Source: Azoarcus sp. DN11 (GTDB lineage Bacteria; Pseudomonadota; Gammaproteobacteria; Burkholderiales; Rhodocyclaceae). Taken from it: a stretch of DNA of 64,000 bases. Below, one piece after another: positions 53,602 to 63,304 of this stretch (position 1 is its first letter; each line of letters starts with the position of its first letter). The notes below the pieces were generated by a model. The model did not search any database, was not told the origin of the DNA, and was given only the letters and a program-made list of their open reading frames with translations. The stretch lies in assembly GCF_003628555.1 (NCBI RefSeq), contig NZ_CP021731.1, forward strand, positions 496,001 through 560,000, read 5' to 3'. The position numbers were made by a program, and so were the translations under genes.

Positions 53602-54792
53602 ATGTCCAAGCTCGTTCTCCATCCCGGCAAGGAGCGTTCGCTCCTGCGCCGCCACCCGTGGGTGTTCGCCGGTTCCGTGGCCCGCCTCGAAGGCCGCGCG
53701 CGACCCGGCGATACCGTCGAAGTCGTCGCCGACGACGGCCGTCCGCTCGGGCGCGCCGCGTGGTCGCCGGAGTCGCAGATCCGCGCGCGCATGTGGACCT
53801 TCGCGCCCGACGAATCGATCGACCACGCCTTCTTCAAGCGCCGCGTCGCCGAATCGGTCGCCCGCCGCGCGACCCATCCGCTGCTCGCGCACGAGAGCGG
53901 CGTGCGCCTGATCCACGGCGAATCCGACGGCCTGCCGGGCGTGATCGCGGATCGCTTCGGCGACGTGGTCGTGGTGCAGCTCACCAGCGCGGGGGCCGAC
54001 AAGTGGCGCGACGCGATCGTCGCCGGGCTGGTGCAGGCCACCGGCTGCAAGGTGGTGTATGAACGTTCCGACTCCGACGTGCGCAAGCTCGAAGGCCTGG
54101 CGCCGACAACGGGGTGCGTGCATGGCGAGCTGCCGCAGGACATCCTGACCATCGTCGAGAACGACGTGCGCATGGAAGTCGACGTCGTCGCCGGGCACAA
54201 GACCGGTTTCTACCTCGACCAGCGCGACAACCGCAAGCTGACCGGGCTGCTCGCGAACGGGCGCAGCGTGCTGAACTGTTTCTGCTACACCGGCGGCTTT
54301 TCGCTGCAGGCGCTCGCGGGCGGCGCGGCCTCGGTGCTGTCGATCGACTCATCGGGGCCGGCGCTGGATGTCGCGCGCCGCAACGTCGTGCTGAATCCGC
54401 AGCTCGATGCGGGGCGCGCCGAGTGGCTGGAGGCCGACGTGTTCGCGGCGCTGCGTGCGCTGAAGGCCGAAGGGCGCCGTTTCGACCTGATCGTGCTCGA
54501 TCCGCCGAAGTTTGCGCCGTCCGCCGCGCATGTCGACCGCGCCGCGCGCGCGTACAAGGACATCAACCTCTTCGGCTTCCGCCTGCTCAACCCGGGCGGC
54601 ATCCTGATGACTTACTCGTGCTCGGGCGGCATCGGGCTGGAACTCTTCCAGAAGATCGTCGCCGGCGCGGCGAGCGATGCGGGTGTCGATGCGCGCATCC
54701 TGCACCGGCTGTCCGCGGCAGCGGATCACCCGGTCGGTCTGGCGGTGCCGGAGGGCGAATACCTGAAGGGGCTGGCGGTTCAGATCGGCTGA
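53602..54792 (+). CDS. rlmI: 23S rRNA (cytosine1962-C5)-methyltransferase RlmI
   Basis: A 396-residue methyltransferase, the same length as E. coli RlmI. N-terminal PUA domain (K-L-V-L-H-P-G-K-E-R-S at 3-13), SAM motif I in L-N-C-F-C-Y-T-G-G-F-S near 220-230, motif IV D-P-P-K-F near 298 and catalytic Cys in T-Y-S-C-S-G-G near 338. Start follows upstream CCTCCG-rich sequence with no strong ribosome site. Convergent with the minus-strand run (31 bp). Confidence 0.92.
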   Translation: MSKLVLHPGKERSLLRRHPWVFAGSVARLEGRARPGDTVEVVADDGRPLGRAAWSPESQIRARMWTFAPDESIDHAFFKRRVAESVARRATHPLLAHESGVRLIHGESDGLPGVIADRFGDVVVVQLTSAGADKWRDAIVAGLVQATGCKVVYERSDSDVRKLEGLAPTTGCVHGELPQDILTIVENDVRMEVDVVAGHKTGFYLDQRDNRKLTGLLANGRSVLNCFCYTGGFSLQALAGGAASVLSIDSSGPALDVARRNVVLNPQLDAGRAEWLEADVFAALRALKAEGRRFDLIVLDPPKFAPSAAHVDRAARAYKDINLFGFRLLNPGGILMTYSCSGGIGLELFQKIVAGAASDAGVDARILHRLSAAADHPVGLAVPEGEYLKGLAVQIG

Positions 54793-54823
54793 GGACGCCT
54801 CGTGGGGCGGGGTGAAATCCGCC

Positions 54824-55177
54824 CTACTGCGGAGCGACGGCGTTGTCCGGTGCGCGCCAGTCCGGGTTCGGCCCGCGCTCGCCGAGCGTGAAGGCGGCGC
54901 CGACGAGGCCCAGCGCGAGCAGGATCAGCAGGAAGTAGCGGAGCTGCCAGCCGGGAGATGGCGTGCCGCGAACGCCGCGCGCCGCGCGCGCGATCACCAT
55001 CGCGCCGAGGCCGGCGATCGTCAGCAGGCCGGCGCCCAGCAGTTGCGACGACAGGCCGCCGAGCCGGACCCCCTGCGCGGGATCGAAGCGGTCGGGCCAG
55101 AAGAAGGCCGGGCCCCCCAGCAGCCAGGCGCCGCCGAGCAGGCACAGCACCATCGTGAAGGCGACGAAGGCGCGCAT
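54824..55177 (-). CDS. Small three-helix membrane protein of unknown function
   Basis: A 117-residue protein with hydrophobic segments near 4-22, 40-62 and 78-98, and a short polar C-terminus. No recognised motif; resembles small inner-membrane proteins with conserved placement after ruvB. Ten bp after the ruvB stop on the same strand, so it is the last gene of the long run. Confidence 0.65.
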   Translation of the reverse strand: MRAFVAFTMVLCLLGGAWLLGGPAFFWPDRFDPAQGVRLGGLSSQLLGAGLLTIAGLGAMVIARAARGVRGTPSPGWQLRYFLLILLALGLVGAAFTLGERGPNPDWRAPDNAVAPQ

Positions 55178-55187
55178 GGGTGCGGGG

Positions 55188-56234
55188 TCAGGCGCCGAAC
55201 AGATCGTCGCCGCGCCCCGGGTGGGCGAGGCCGAAATGCTCCCAGATCGCCGCGGTGGCGATGCGCCCGCGGGGCGTGCGCTGCAGGTAGCCCTGCTGGA
55301 TGAGGTAGGGTTCGAGCACGTCCTCGATGGTGTCGGACGACTCGCCGATCGCCGCGGCGAGGTTGTCGAGGCCGACCGGGCCTCCGGCGAATTTTTCCAG
55401 CATCGCGCCGAGCAGCTTCCGGTCCATCAGGTCGAGGCCGAGGTGGTCGACGTCGAGCATGCGCAGCGCGGCGTCCGCGACCTTGGCGGTGATGTCGCCG
55501 CCGGCCTTCACCTGCGCGTAGTCGCGCACGCGGCGCAGCAGGCGGTTGGCGATGCGCGGGGTGCCGCGCGAGCGGCGGGCGATCTCGAAGGCGCCGTCGT
55601 CGTCGATCGTGACGTCCAGCAGGCGCGCCGAGCGGCCGACGATGAAGGCGAGCTCCTCCGGCGTGTAGAACTCCAGCCGCGCGACGATGCCGAAGCGGTC
55701 GCGCAGCGGGTTCGTCAGCATCCCCGCACGCGTCGTCGCGCCGACCAGCGTGAAGGGCGGCAGATCCAGCTTCACCGAGCGCGCCGCGGGCCCTTCGCCG
55801 ATCATGATGTCGATCTGGAAATCTTCCAGCGCCGGGTACAGGATCTCCTCGACGACCGGCGACAGGCGGTGGATCTCGTCGATGAAGAGCACGTCGTGCG
55901 GTTCGAGGTTGGTCAGCAGCGCGGCGAGGTCGCCGGCGCGCTCGAGCACCGGCCCCGAGGTCTGGCGGAGATTCACGCCCATCTCGGTGGCGACGATGTG
56001 CGCGAGCGTGGTCTTTCCCAGGCCCGGCGGGCCGAACAGCAGCACGTGGTCGAGCGCTTCGCTGCGCTGGCGTGCCGCGGCGATGAAGATCTCCAGTTGT
56101 TCGCGGATCTTCGCCTGGCCGACGTATTCGGCGAGCCGCTTCGGGCGCAGCGCGCGCTCGACGGCGTCCTCCTGGCGGTCGGCGGGCTGCGCGGAGATCA
56201 GGCGCGGGGCCTGCAGCTTGTCGGTTTCGATCAT
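55188..56234 (-). CDS. ruvB: Holliday junction branch-migration ATPase RuvB
   Basis: A 348-residue AAA+ motor. Walker [10 protein letters not shown] near 67-75, Walker B F-I-D-E-I-H-R-L near 121-128, sensor A-T-T-R-A-G near 168, and the C-terminal winged helix ([16 protein letters not shown]). Works with RuvA and RuvC. Confidence 0.96.
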   Translation of the reverse strand: MIETDKLQAPRLISAQPADRQEDAVERALRPKRLAEYVGQAKIREQLEIFIAAARQRSEALDHVLLFGPPGLGKTTLAHIVATEMGVNLRQTSGPVLERAGDLAALLTNLEPHDVLFIDEIHRLSPVVEEILYPALEDFQIDIMIGEGPAARSVKLDLPPFTLVGATTRAGMLTNPLRDRFGIVARLEFYTPEELAFIVGRSARLLDVTIDDDGAFEIARRSRGTPRIANRLLRRVRDYAQVKAGGDITAKVADAALRMLDVDHLGLDLMDRKLLGAMLEKFAGGPVGLDNLAAAIGESSDTIEDVLEPYLIQQGYLQRTPRGRIATAAIWEHFGLAHPGRGDDLFGA

Positions 56235-56266
56235 GGCGGGAGTTTAGCGCAGCGCGAGGCGGCGTT

Positions 56267-56866
56267 TCAGCCCTTCGACAGGCTCTTCAGCGCGAGGCGG
56301 ATGCCGTCCGACACGCCGCTGTCCTCCGGCACCGCCTTCATCGCGCCGAGCGCTTCCTTCTCGTTGTAGCCGAGCGCGAGCAGGGCGTTGAGGATGTCGC
56401 TGCGCGCGTCCGGTGCCGCCACGACGACGCCCGGCGAGACCGTCGCCCCCAGCGTCGGCAGCGCCTTGCCGAGCTTGTCGCGTAATTCCAGCAGCAGGCG
56501 CTCGGCGGTCTTCTTGCCGATGCCGGGAATCTTCACGAGGCGGCCGGCCTCCTGCAGCGCGACGGCCTGCGCGAGGTCGGTGACCGACAGGCCGGACAGC
56601 ACCGCGAGCGCCGTGCGTGCGCCGATGCCGGACACCTTCAGCAGCTGGCGGAAGGCCGCGCGCTCGTCGGCGCTGGCAAAGCCATACAGGAAGTGGCCGT
56701 CCTCGCGCACCGCGAGGTGCGTGAACAGTGACACCGGCTGGCCGGTCGCCGGCAAGCCGTAGAAAGTGCTCATCGGCACATCGATCTCGTAGCCGACGCC
56801 CTGCACGTCGACGACGATCTGGGGGGGATTCTTTTCCAGCAGGTTGCCGGCGATGCGTCCGATCAT
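56267..56866 (-). CDS. ruvA: Holliday junction-binding protein RuvA
   Basis: A 199-residue tetrameric junction-binding protein. N-terminal M-I-G-R-I-A-G, acidic pin region near 55-60, two HhH motifs (V-S-G-I-G-A-R-T near 78 and [11 protein letters not shown] near 113-123), and the C-terminal RuvB-contact domain. The ATG at 56866 matches the family; a longer ATG (56905) is unlikely. Confidence 0.94.
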   Translation of the reverse strand: MIGRIAGNLLEKNPPQIVVDVQGVGYEIDVPMSTFYGLPATGQPVSLFTHLAVREDGHFLYGFASADERAAFRQLLKVSGIGARTALAVLSGLSVTDLAQAVALQEAGRLVKIPGIGKKTAERLLLELRDKLGKALPTLGATVSPGVVVAAPDARSDILNALLALGYNEKEALGAMKAVPEDSGVSDGIRLALKSLSKG

Positions 56867-56888
56867 GTGTTCAGGTCCGAAGATTGGG

Positions 56889-57851
56889 TCAGGCGTGGCG
56901 TGCAAACGCGAGCGTTGCAGCGAGCACGAGGCCGTGCAGGTTCGCCGCGGCGATCGTCAGCTTGATCGCGGGCCGCAGTTCGGCCGGCTCATCGGCGTGC
57001 TCGCGCAGCTGGCGCGCCGCATGGAAGGACAGCACCAGCGTCAGCGCCGCCGCCGCGCAGGCCTGCGGCAGGTTGTAGCGCCCGACCTGCAGCACGAGCC
57101 AGCCGTAGGCCGCGAGCGCGATTGCGAAATAGCCCCATTTCGCGGTGTCCGCGCCGAGGCGCACGACCAGCGTGCGCTTGCCGGCAGCCTCGTCGCCCGC
57201 GCGGTCGGGAAACTGGTTGATGAACAGCAGGTTCGCGACCAGCAGCGCGAACGAGACGCCCGCCGCGACCGGTGTCCACGCGAAGGTGCCGCGCTGCACG
57301 AAATCCGCCCCGACGACGACCAGCAGCCACGCGCCAGCGATCGCGAGTTCGCCCAGCCCGCGGCTCGCGAGTTTCAGGGGCGGCGCCGAGTAGGCCCAGC
57401 CGAGGACCAGCCCCGCGAGCCCGATCGCGAGCAGGCCGCTCCCGGAACCGTAGGCGAGCCACAGTCCCGCGGGCACGACCAGACCGAAGAGTGCATAGGC
57501 GAAGCGCGCGGTCTGGCCGGTCGTCAGGACGCCGTTCTGGATGAAGCGGCTGCCGCCGGTGAAGGGGTAGAGCCGGTCCGCGTTCGCATCGTCGGCGCCG
57601 CTCAGCGCGTCGTGGTAGTCGTTGAGCACGTTCGCGCCGGCATGCGCGAGCAGCGCGAACAGCACCGTCACGGCCGCGCGCAACGCATCGAGCGCGACGC
57701 CGTCCGCACGGGCCGCGGCCAGCCCGATCAGGCAGCCGACCAGCGTGACGGAGAGGAAGGCGGGCCGCGTCGCCGCGAAATAGCGCAGCGGCGCGCTGCC
57801 GAAACGCTGCTTTGTCGGCTCCGCGCCGCGGGATGTCGCGCGGGCCGTCAC
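56889..57851 (-). CDS. UbiA/MenA-family prenyltransferase
   Basis: A 320-residue membrane prenyltransferase with eight or nine helices. First Asp motif [15 protein letters not shown] near 86-100 and second [11 protein letters not shown] near 203-213 bind Mg-prenyl-PP. The pattern is closer to MenA (dihydroxynaphthoate prenyltransferase) than UbiA proper; the acceptor is unproved. The GTG at 57851 overlaps the rng stop (GTGA) and lacks a ribosome site, suggesting coupling. Last gene before ruvA (22 bp). Confidence 0.8.
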   Translation of the reverse strand: MTARATSRGAEPTKQRFGSAPLRYFAATRPAFLSVTLVGCLIGLAAARADGVALDALRAAVTVLFALLAHAGANVLNDYHDALSGADDANADRLYPFTGGSRFIQNGVLTTGQTARFAYALFGLVVPAGLWLAYGSGSGLLAIGLAGLVLGWAYSAPPLKLASRGLGELAIAGAWLLVVVGADFVQRGTFAWTPVAAGVSFALLVANLLFINQFPDRAGDEAAGKRTLVVRLGADTAKWGYFAIALAAYGWLVLQVGRYNLPQACAAAALTLVLSFHAARQLREHADEPAELRPAIKLTIAAANLHGLVLAATLAFARHA

Positions 57852-59302
57852 AGCAGCACGATGTCGAACTGTTCCTGCGAGTAGCTCGCTTCCGGGTGCA
57901 GCGAGATCTTCTTGCCGATGAAGTCCGACAGCATCGCGAGCGATTGCGATTCCTCGTCGAGGAAGAGGTCGATGACGTTGGGCGCGGCGAGCACGCGGAA
58001 TTCGCGCGCGTTGAACTGGCGTGCCTCGCGCAGCAGCTCGCGCAGGATCTCGTAGCACACCGTGCGCGCGGTCTTCACTTCGCCGCGGCCGCCGCAGGTG
58101 GGGCAGGGCTCGCACAGCAGGTGGGCGAGCGATTCGCGCGTGCGCTTGCGGGTCATCTCGACGAGGCCCAGCGCGGTGAAGCCGTTCACCGTCATCTTCG
58201 TGTGGTCGCGCGCGAGCGCCTTGCGGAACTCGTCGAGCACCATGTCGCGGTGCTCGGGGTTTTCCATGTCGATGAAGTCGATGATGATGATGCCGCCGAG
58301 GTTGCGCAGGCGCAGCTGGCGCGCGATCGTCTGCGCGGCCTCGAGGTTGGTCTTGAAGATCGTGTCGTCGAAGTTGCGCGCGCCGACGAAGCCGCCGGTG
58401 TTCACGTCGACGGTGGTCATCGCCTCGGTCTGGTCGATGATCAGGTAGCCGCCCGACTTCAGGCTCACGCGCCGCGCGAGCGCTTTCTGGATTTCTTCCT
58501 CGACGCTGTGCAGGTCGAAGAGCGGGCGCTCGCCGCCGTAGTGTTCGAGCAGCGGCAGGACCTTGGGGCTGTATTCGGACGCGAAGGCGGTGAGCTTCTG
58601 GAAGTTCTCGCGCGAGTCGATGAGGATGCGCGTGGTGTCGTCGTTGACGAGGTCGCGCAGCACGCGCTGGCCCAGGCCGAGGTCCTCGTACAGCACCGCG
58701 GGCGGGACGCGGCCGGTGGCGCTGTTGCGGATCTCGCCCCACAGCTTCCTCAGGTAGGCGATGTCGGCGGCGAGCTCCTCGTCCGAGGCCGACTCCGCCA
58801 TCGTGCGCACGATGAAGCCGCCGGCTTCGTCCTCGGGCACGAGGCGCGTGAGCCGCTCGCGCAGCGCCTCGCGCTCGGCCTCGTCCTCGATGCGCTGAGA
58901 GATGCCGATATGCTTTTCCTGGGGCAGGTACACGAGCAGCCGCCCGGCGATGCTGATCTGCGTCGACAGGCGCGCGCCCTTCGTGCCGATCGGGTCCTTC
59001 AGCACCTGCACGGTGAGGTTCTGGCCTTCGGCGAGGATGCGCTCGATCGGCTTGCCGGTGTCGCCGTTGTGGCGGTCGCTCCAGATGTCGGCGACGTGCA
59101 GGAAGGCGGTGCGCTCGAGGCCGATGTCGATGAACGCCGACTGCATGCCCGGCAGCACGCGCACGACCCGCCCGAGGTAGATGTTGCCGACGATGCCGCG
59201 GCTGGCGGTGCGCTCGACGTGCAGTTCCTGCACGACACCCTGTTCGACGATCGCGACCCGCGTCTCCTGCGGTGTGAAGTTGATGAGGAATTCGATGCTC
59301 AT
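57848..59302 (-). CDS. rng: Ribonuclease G
   Basis: A 484-residue endoribonuclease of the RNase E/G family (E. coli 489): S1 domain near 38-125, Mg-binding D-V-N-T-G-G-F-V-G near 302-310, second Asp in F-I-D-M-E near 345-349, and the zinc-link C-E-P-C-P-T-C-G-G. Processes 16S rRNA 5' end. Start at 59302 (M-S-I-E-F-L-I-N) is the family start. Confidence 0.94.
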   Translation of the reverse strand: MSIEFLINFTPQETRVAIVEQGVVQELHVERTASRGIVGNIYLGRVVRVLPGMQSAFIDIGLERTAFLHVADIWSDRHNGDTGKPIERILAEGQNLTVQVLKDPIGTKGARLSTQISIAGRLLVYLPQEKHIGISQRIEDEAEREALRERLTRLVPEDEAGGFIVRTMAESASDEELAADIAYLRKLWGEIRNSATGRVPPAVLYEDLGLGQRVLRDLVNDDTTRILIDSRENFQKLTAFASEYSPKVLPLLEHYGGERPLFDLHSVEEEIQKALARRVSLKSGGYLIIDQTEAMTTVDVNTGGFVGARNFDDTIFKTNLEAAQTIARQLRLRNLGGIIIIDFIDMENPEHRDMVLDEFRKALARDHTKMTVNGFTALGLVEMTRKRTRESLAHLLCEPCPTCGGRGEVKTARTVCYEILRELLREARQFNAREFRVLAAPNVIDLFLDEESQSLAMLSDFIGKKISLHPEASYSQEQFDIVLL

Positions 59303-59407
59303 GGACTGACTGCCAATGGGAAATGCGCAAGCGCAGACGTGAGGCACCGATTGCGCATTGCCCATCGAGGGCGCGGCCCGACGCCCGGGGGCGGGAGCCG
59401 CCCGAGC

Positions 59408-60028
59408 TTACAGCGGATAGCCGAAGGCGTCGAGCAGCTGTGCGGTCTCGAACAGCGGCAGCCCCATGATTCCGGTGTAGCTGCCACGGATCTCCTCGAT
59501 GAAGATCGCCGCGCGCCCCTGGATGCCGTAGGCGCCGGCCTTGTCCATCGGCTCTCCGGTGGCGATGTAGTGGCGGATCTCGAGGTCGGTGAGCGCGCGA
59601 AAGCGCACGTCGCTGGTGCTGATGCGGCTGCGGGTCTGCGTGCCGTCGCTGATGGCCACCGCGGTCAGCACGCGATGCGTGCGTCCCGACAGGCGGCGCA
59701 GGATCGCGGCGGCATCGGCCGCGTCGGCCGGCTTGCCGATGATCTCGCCATCGAGCGCTATCGTCGTGTCCGCCGACAGCACCGGGTAGAGCGGCAGGGT
59801 GCGCCACTGCAGGCGCCGCCAGCCGGCTTCGGCCTTGACGAGGGCGATGCGCTCGACATAGTGCTCGACCTCCTCGCCCGGCAGCGGCGTCTCGTCGACG
59901 TCCGCATCCGCGCCGCGTTCGCCGCCGCGAAACACCAGCAGATCGAAGGGCACGCCGATCTGGCGCAACAGTTCGCGCCGGCGCGGGCTGCGCGAGGCGA
60001 GGTAGATTCGGGCTTGGAGACTGGACAT
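59408..60028 (-). CDS. maf: Maf-family nucleoside triphosphate pyrophosphatase
   Basis: A 206-residue house-cleaning enzyme removing non-canonical or excess dTTP/UTP: L-A-S-R-S-P-R-R near 10-17 and the catalytic S-A-D-T-T-I region near 76-81, then K-P-x-D and S-G-R-T-H. The YhdE-like (dTTP/UTP) subtype is likely from the D-T-T-I form. Start at 60028 fits the family. Confidence 0.9.
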   Translation of the reverse strand: MSSLQARIYLASRSPRRRELLRQIGVPFDLLVFRGGERGADADVDETPLPGEEVEHYVERIALVKAEAGWRRLQWRTLPLYPVLSADTTIALDGEIIGKPADAADAAAILRRLSGRTHRVLTAVAISDGTQTRSRISTSDVRFRALTDLEIRHYIATGEPMDKAGAYGIQGRAAIFIEEIRGSYTGIMGLPLFETAQLLDAFGYPL

Positions 60029-60131
60029 GAGTGCCGGAAAATCAGGGGCGGGGCGCCGCAATTGTTATGCCGGATTCTACCCTCCAATGCCCCGCAGGCG
60101 ATTGCCGCGCAAGCCGCGCCGCGGTCATGCC

Positions 60132-60602
60132 TTACTCGCGGTGGTAGGGGTGGTTCTTCAGTACCGTCCAGGCGCGGTACAGGGCCTCGGCCAGCAGGGG
60201 GCGCACCAGCGCGTGCGGGAGGGTGAGGCTCGACAGGCGCAGACGTTCATGAGCGCCGGCCTTGAGCGCCGGCGCCAGCCCGTCGGGGCCACCGACGATC
60301 AGCGCGACGTCGGCCCCGTCCGCCTGCCAGGCTTCGAGCCGGCGCGCGAGCTCGACGGTCGTGAGGTCGGCGCCGCGCTCGTCGAGGATCACGCGGCGGC
60401 AGCGCGGCGGCAGCGCCGCTTCGATGCGCGCCGCCTCGGCCGTCATCATCGCCTCGACGGTCTTGCCGGTGGTACGCGGTTCGGCCTTCACCTCGACGAG
60501 TTGCAGCGGCAGCTCGCGCGGCATGCGGCGCGCGAATTCGTCGAAGCCGGCCTCGACCCACGCGGGCATGCGGGTGCCGACGGCGACGATCGAGAGCTTC
60601 AC
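60132..60602 (-). CDS. rlmH: 23S rRNA (pseudouridine1915-N3)-methyltransferase RlmH
   Basis: A 156-residue SPOUT methyltransferase (E. coli 155). C-terminal knot: I-V-G-G-P-D-G-L near 103-110, L-S-L-x-x-x-T-L-P-H near 120-130 and [14 protein letters not shown] at the end. GTG start (K-L-S-I-V-A-V-G-T follows) matches other RlmH proteins. 52 bp after rsfS, the usual partner. Confidence 0.93.
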   Translation of the reverse strand: MKLSIVAVGTRMPAWVEAGFDEFARRMPRELPLQLVEVKAEPRTTGKTVEAMMTAEAARIEAALPPRCRRVILDERGADLTTVELARRLEAWQADGADVALIVGGPDGLAPALKAGAHERLRLSSLTLPHALVRPLLAEALYRAWTVLKNHPYHRE

Positions 60603-60654
60603 GGGAGGTGGGGGCGGGTTTGCAGCCGGCCGATGGCCGGCGGCAGCGCAGGCG

Positions 60655-61023
60655 TCATTGTGCCGCGACGCGCGCGGCCGCGCGGCCGCGCCGCAGGGTC
60701 GAGGGGGCGGCCCACAGTTCTTCGAGGTTGTAGTAGCTGCGGATCGCCGGCTGCATGATGTGCACGACGATGTCGCCGAGGTCCACCAGCACCCATTCCC
60801 CGGTCTCTTCGCCTTCCACGCTGACGACAGGGGCGCCCGCCTCGCGAACCTTGTCATGCACGTTGCGCGCCAGCGCCCGCGTCTGGCGGTTGGAATCGCC
60901 GGTGGCGATGATGATGCGGTCGAACAGCGAAGTCAGCTTGGTGGTGTCGATGACTTCGATGTCCTTGGCCTTGATGTCTTCGAGGGCGGCAACGACGGTT
61001 TCTTCGAGTGTGCAGGTGTCCAT
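60655..61023 (-). CDS. rsfS: Ribosomal silencing factor RsfS
   Basis: A 122-residue protein that binds uL14 and blocks subunit joining when nutrients fall. Core [13 protein letters not shown] near 35-47, [13 protein letters not shown] near 75-87 and Y-Y-N-L-E-E-L-W near 97-104. ATG overlaps the nadD stop (ATGA). Confidence 0.94.
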   Translation of the reverse strand: MDTCTLEETVVAALEDIKAKDIEVIDTTKLTSLFDRIIIATGDSNRQTRALARNVHDKVREAGAPVVSVEGEETGEWVLVDLGDIVVHIMQPAIRSYYNLEELWAAPSTLRRGRAAARVAAQ

Positions 61024-61706
61024 CAGGTTTTGCGGTAGAGGTGGTGCACCCCAATATAGTCGAGAACCGGATCGGGCAGCAAATAGCGGGCGCTGTGCCC
61101 GCCGCGGATGAGGTCGCGGATCAGCGATGCGGAAATCGCCAGCGGCGTCATGTCGAAGGGGACGACCCGTCCGGCAGGGCTCTCGTGCAGGATGGCCGGG
61201 TGGGTGTCAATCCGACTCGCGCAGGCGGCGTCGAGTTCCGGCGACAGGGTGCCCGGCCAGCGCCGGCCGTGCGGTGCGAAGCCGGGGCGGTTGGCGACGG
61301 CGATGTGGGCGAGGGCGAAGAGGTCCTGCCAGCGATGCCAGCCGGGCAGGCCGTTGAACGCGTCGGCGCCGAGGATGAGCACGAGCGGGCGGTCGGGTCC
61401 GTGCTGCGCGCGCAGGCGTTCCAGCGTCAGCACGGTGTAGCTCTTGTTGGGCGCGAACACCTCGCCGGTGTCGACGACGAGCCCGGGATTGCCGGCGCTC
61501 GCGAGCCGCACCATCTCCAGCCGGTCGACGGCCGGGGACTGCGGCGCGCCGCGGTGCGGGGGCCGGCCGGCGGGGATCAGCGCGACCTGCGCGAGGTTGA
61601 GCGCCTCGCGTGCTTCCTCGGCGAGGCGCAGGTGGCCGAAATGGATCGGGTCGAAGGTGCCGCCCAGCAGGCCCAGCGCACCCCGGTCAGGGTTGTTCGA
61701 AGGCAT
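61023..61706 (-). CDS. nadD: Nicotinate-nucleotide adenylyltransferase
   Basis: A 227-residue NAD-synthesis enzyme. G-G-T-F-D-P-I-H-F-G-H near 15-25 (nucleotidyl-transferase HxGH) and the C-terminal I-S-A-S-L-I-R-D-L motif near 190-198. Overlaps the preceding membrane-protein gene by 20 bp and rsfS by one base, giving the standard nadD-rsfS-rlmH order. Confidence 0.94.
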   Translation of the reverse strand: MPSNNPDRGALGLLGGTFDPIHFGHLRLAEEAREALNLAQVALIPAGRPPHRGAPQSPAVDRLEMVRLASAGNPGLVVDTGEVFAPNKSYTVLTLERLRAQHGPDRPLVLILGADAFNGLPGWHRWQDLFALAHIAVANRPGFAPHGRRWPGTLSPELDAACASRIDTHPAILHESPAGRVVPFDMTPLAISASLIRDLIRGGHSARYLLPDPVLDYIGVHHLYRKT

Positions 61707-62460
61707 TCCCGGGTTCGCCGAAGATGTCGCGCGCGTTGGCGTAGAAGCTGGCGAAGACGATGGGGATGAGCAGCAGCGGCAGCGGCACCGACAGCAGGGT
61801 CGCGAGCATCGGCGACGCCATGCCGACGAGGCCGAGCAGGATGCCGGGCAGGACCGCGCCGAACAGGGCCAGCGCGATCGAGTAGGTAAGGAAGGGGCGC
61901 CAGTTGCGCAGGCACGCGTAGAAACTGAAGAACATTGCCTTGGGAGCCGAGAGCTTCCACCAGCCGGCGAGCAGCGGCGCGAACCAGTAGGCCATCATGA
62001 CCGGTGTCGACAGCGTGATCGCGATCAGCAGTGCAACGGTGAAGCCGGTGCTGGTCGCGGCCTCGGCTTCGATCTTGCCGCCGCTGGTCATCACCTTGAG
62101 CAGCGTGCCGCCGTCGGCGAGGGAGGTGAGCAGCAGCACCAGCAGGCTGCCGGCAAGGTAGATCAGGCCGATCGTCACCAGCGCGGGGAGGTTCTGCTGG
62201 AAGCCGGAGAACAGCACGTCCGGCCCCGCCTTGCGCCCCTTGTCGATCGCCTGGCAGGTGTTGAGCACGCCCAGCGACAGGATCGGCATCAGCAGCGAGG
62301 CGATGACCTGGCCGAGGAACGGGACCACGGAGACGAGGATCAGCAGCAGCAGGTAGCCGAAGGACGCGAAGGTGAGCAGCGCCGGGTTGCGCCGCCAGAT
62401 CTGCAGGCCTTCGCCGAGCCAGGCGAAGCCGCGCCCGGACGGGAGTTGTCGTGCTTGCAT
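61687..62460 (-). CDS. BPSS1780-family membrane protein (copy 2)
   Basis: A 257-residue protein with about six membrane helices, starting M-Q-A-R-Q-L-P-S-G-R-G-F-A-W-L-G-E-G and containing W-K-L-S-A-P-K-A-M-F-F-S near 170. Function unknown. The start at 62460 lies 4 bp after the stop of a same-family gene. Overlaps nadD at its end. Confidence 0.75.
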   Translation of the reverse strand: MQARQLPSGRGFAWLGEGLQIWRRNPALLTFASFGYLLLLILVSVVPFLGQVIASLLMPILSLGVLNTCQAIDKGRKAGPDVLFSGFQQNLPALVTIGLIYLAGSLLVLLLTSLADGGTLLKVMTSGGKIEAEAATSTGFTVALLIAITLSTPVMMAYWFAPLLAGWWKLSAPKAMFFSFYACLRNWRPFLTYSIALALFGAVLPGILLGLVGMASPMLATLLSVPLPLLLIPIVFASFYANARDIFGEPGNAFEQP

Positions 62461-62464
62461 GCGC

Positions 62465-63301
62465 CTACTCGTCGGCGGTGTCGATGGGGGCGAGCAGGGC
62501 CGGGGCCGGCTGCGGGCGATCGGGCGCGAAGGTGTCCTGCCACGCGGCGTGCAGGGCACCGGCCAGCACCGGGACCAGGGCCAGCATGCCGAGCCCGGCC
62601 GGCAGCATCGCGATCCACACCAGCACGTAGAGGATGAAACCCAGCACGATGAAGCTGGTGAGGTTGCCAAGGCAGGCGCGCGCCGAGAGCTTCATCGCGT
62701 CGAGCGGCGAGACGCCCTGCAGCATCACGAGGGCCGGCGCGAACCACAGCGCCATCAGCAGCAGCACCCACAACACCGTGAACACCGCGACGGCAAGCAT
62801 CACCCCGCCCGCCGCGAGGCTCATGCCGGCGAAGGCGCCGACCAGCATGCCGGTCAGCGCCGCGCTGCTGCCGACGGCGGCGGCGATCAGGGCCGCGAGC
62901 AGGGCGCCCAGCAGGTGGAAGCCGCCGATCATCAGGAGATTGCCGGCATGGCGGCGCACGCCGTCGAAGAGGTGGTCGATGCGCAGCGGCTCGCCCTGCG
63001 CCAGCGCATGGGCTCCGGAGAGCATGCCGGCGACGAGCACCGGGAAGGCGAGCGGTGCGAGCGCCCAGCCGAGGAAGGGCACGAGGCCCAGGGCGCTGAG
63101 GGCGACGATCAGCACGAGGGTCTGGGCGACCCAGATGCCGGGGCTGGCGGTGAAGGTCTTCCAGCCCGCGGCGATCCATTTCAGCGTGTCGGCCGGCGTG
63201 ACATGGCCCGGCGGCGGCAGCGGATGGCGGCGGTGCGGGGCACCGTGTCCCGCCGGGTCGGCGGAATGGTGCGCGGAGTGAGTGGAGTGGGCTTCGTTCA
63301 T
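62465..63301 (-). CDS. BPSS1780-family membrane protein (copy 1), His-rich N-terminus
   Basis: A 278-residue protein with six or so helices and the same G-W-K-T-F and K-L-S-A-R-A-C core as its neighbour, so the pair is a tandem duplication. Residues 1-35 are His/Pro-rich (H-S-T-H-S-A-H-H), possibly metal-binding. Three bp after thrB and 4 bp before copy 2. Confidence 0.75.
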   Translation of the reverse strand: MNEAHSTHSAHHSADPAGHGAPHRRHPLPPPGHVTPADTLKWIAAGWKTFTASPGIWVAQTLVLIVALSALGLVPFLGWALAPLAFPVLVAGMLSGAHALAQGEPLRIDHLFDGVRRHAGNLLMIGGFHLLGALLAALIAAAVGSSAALTGMLVGAFAGMSLAAGGVMLAVAVFTVLWVLLLMALWFAPALVMLQGVSPLDAMKLSARACLGNLTSFIVLGFILYVLVWIAMLPAGLGMLALVPVLAGALHAAWQDTFAPDRPQPAPALLAPIDTADE

Positions 63302-63304
63302 CGT

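Noticed and set aside
56268..56283. REP-like core CCCTTCGACAGGCTC at the 3' end of ruvA
   Set aside because: It encodes the final S-L-S-K-G of RuvA with no partner arm nearby; chance codon usage or an old half element cannot be told apart, so it is not called a repeat.
56889..59807. A 972-codon minus-strand frame spanning rng and the prenyltransferase, suggesting a fusion
   Set aside because: Only its last 320 codons are protein-like (UbiA/MenA). The upstream part is an out-of-frame shadow of rng, which has its own complete frame and stop overlapping a GTG start.
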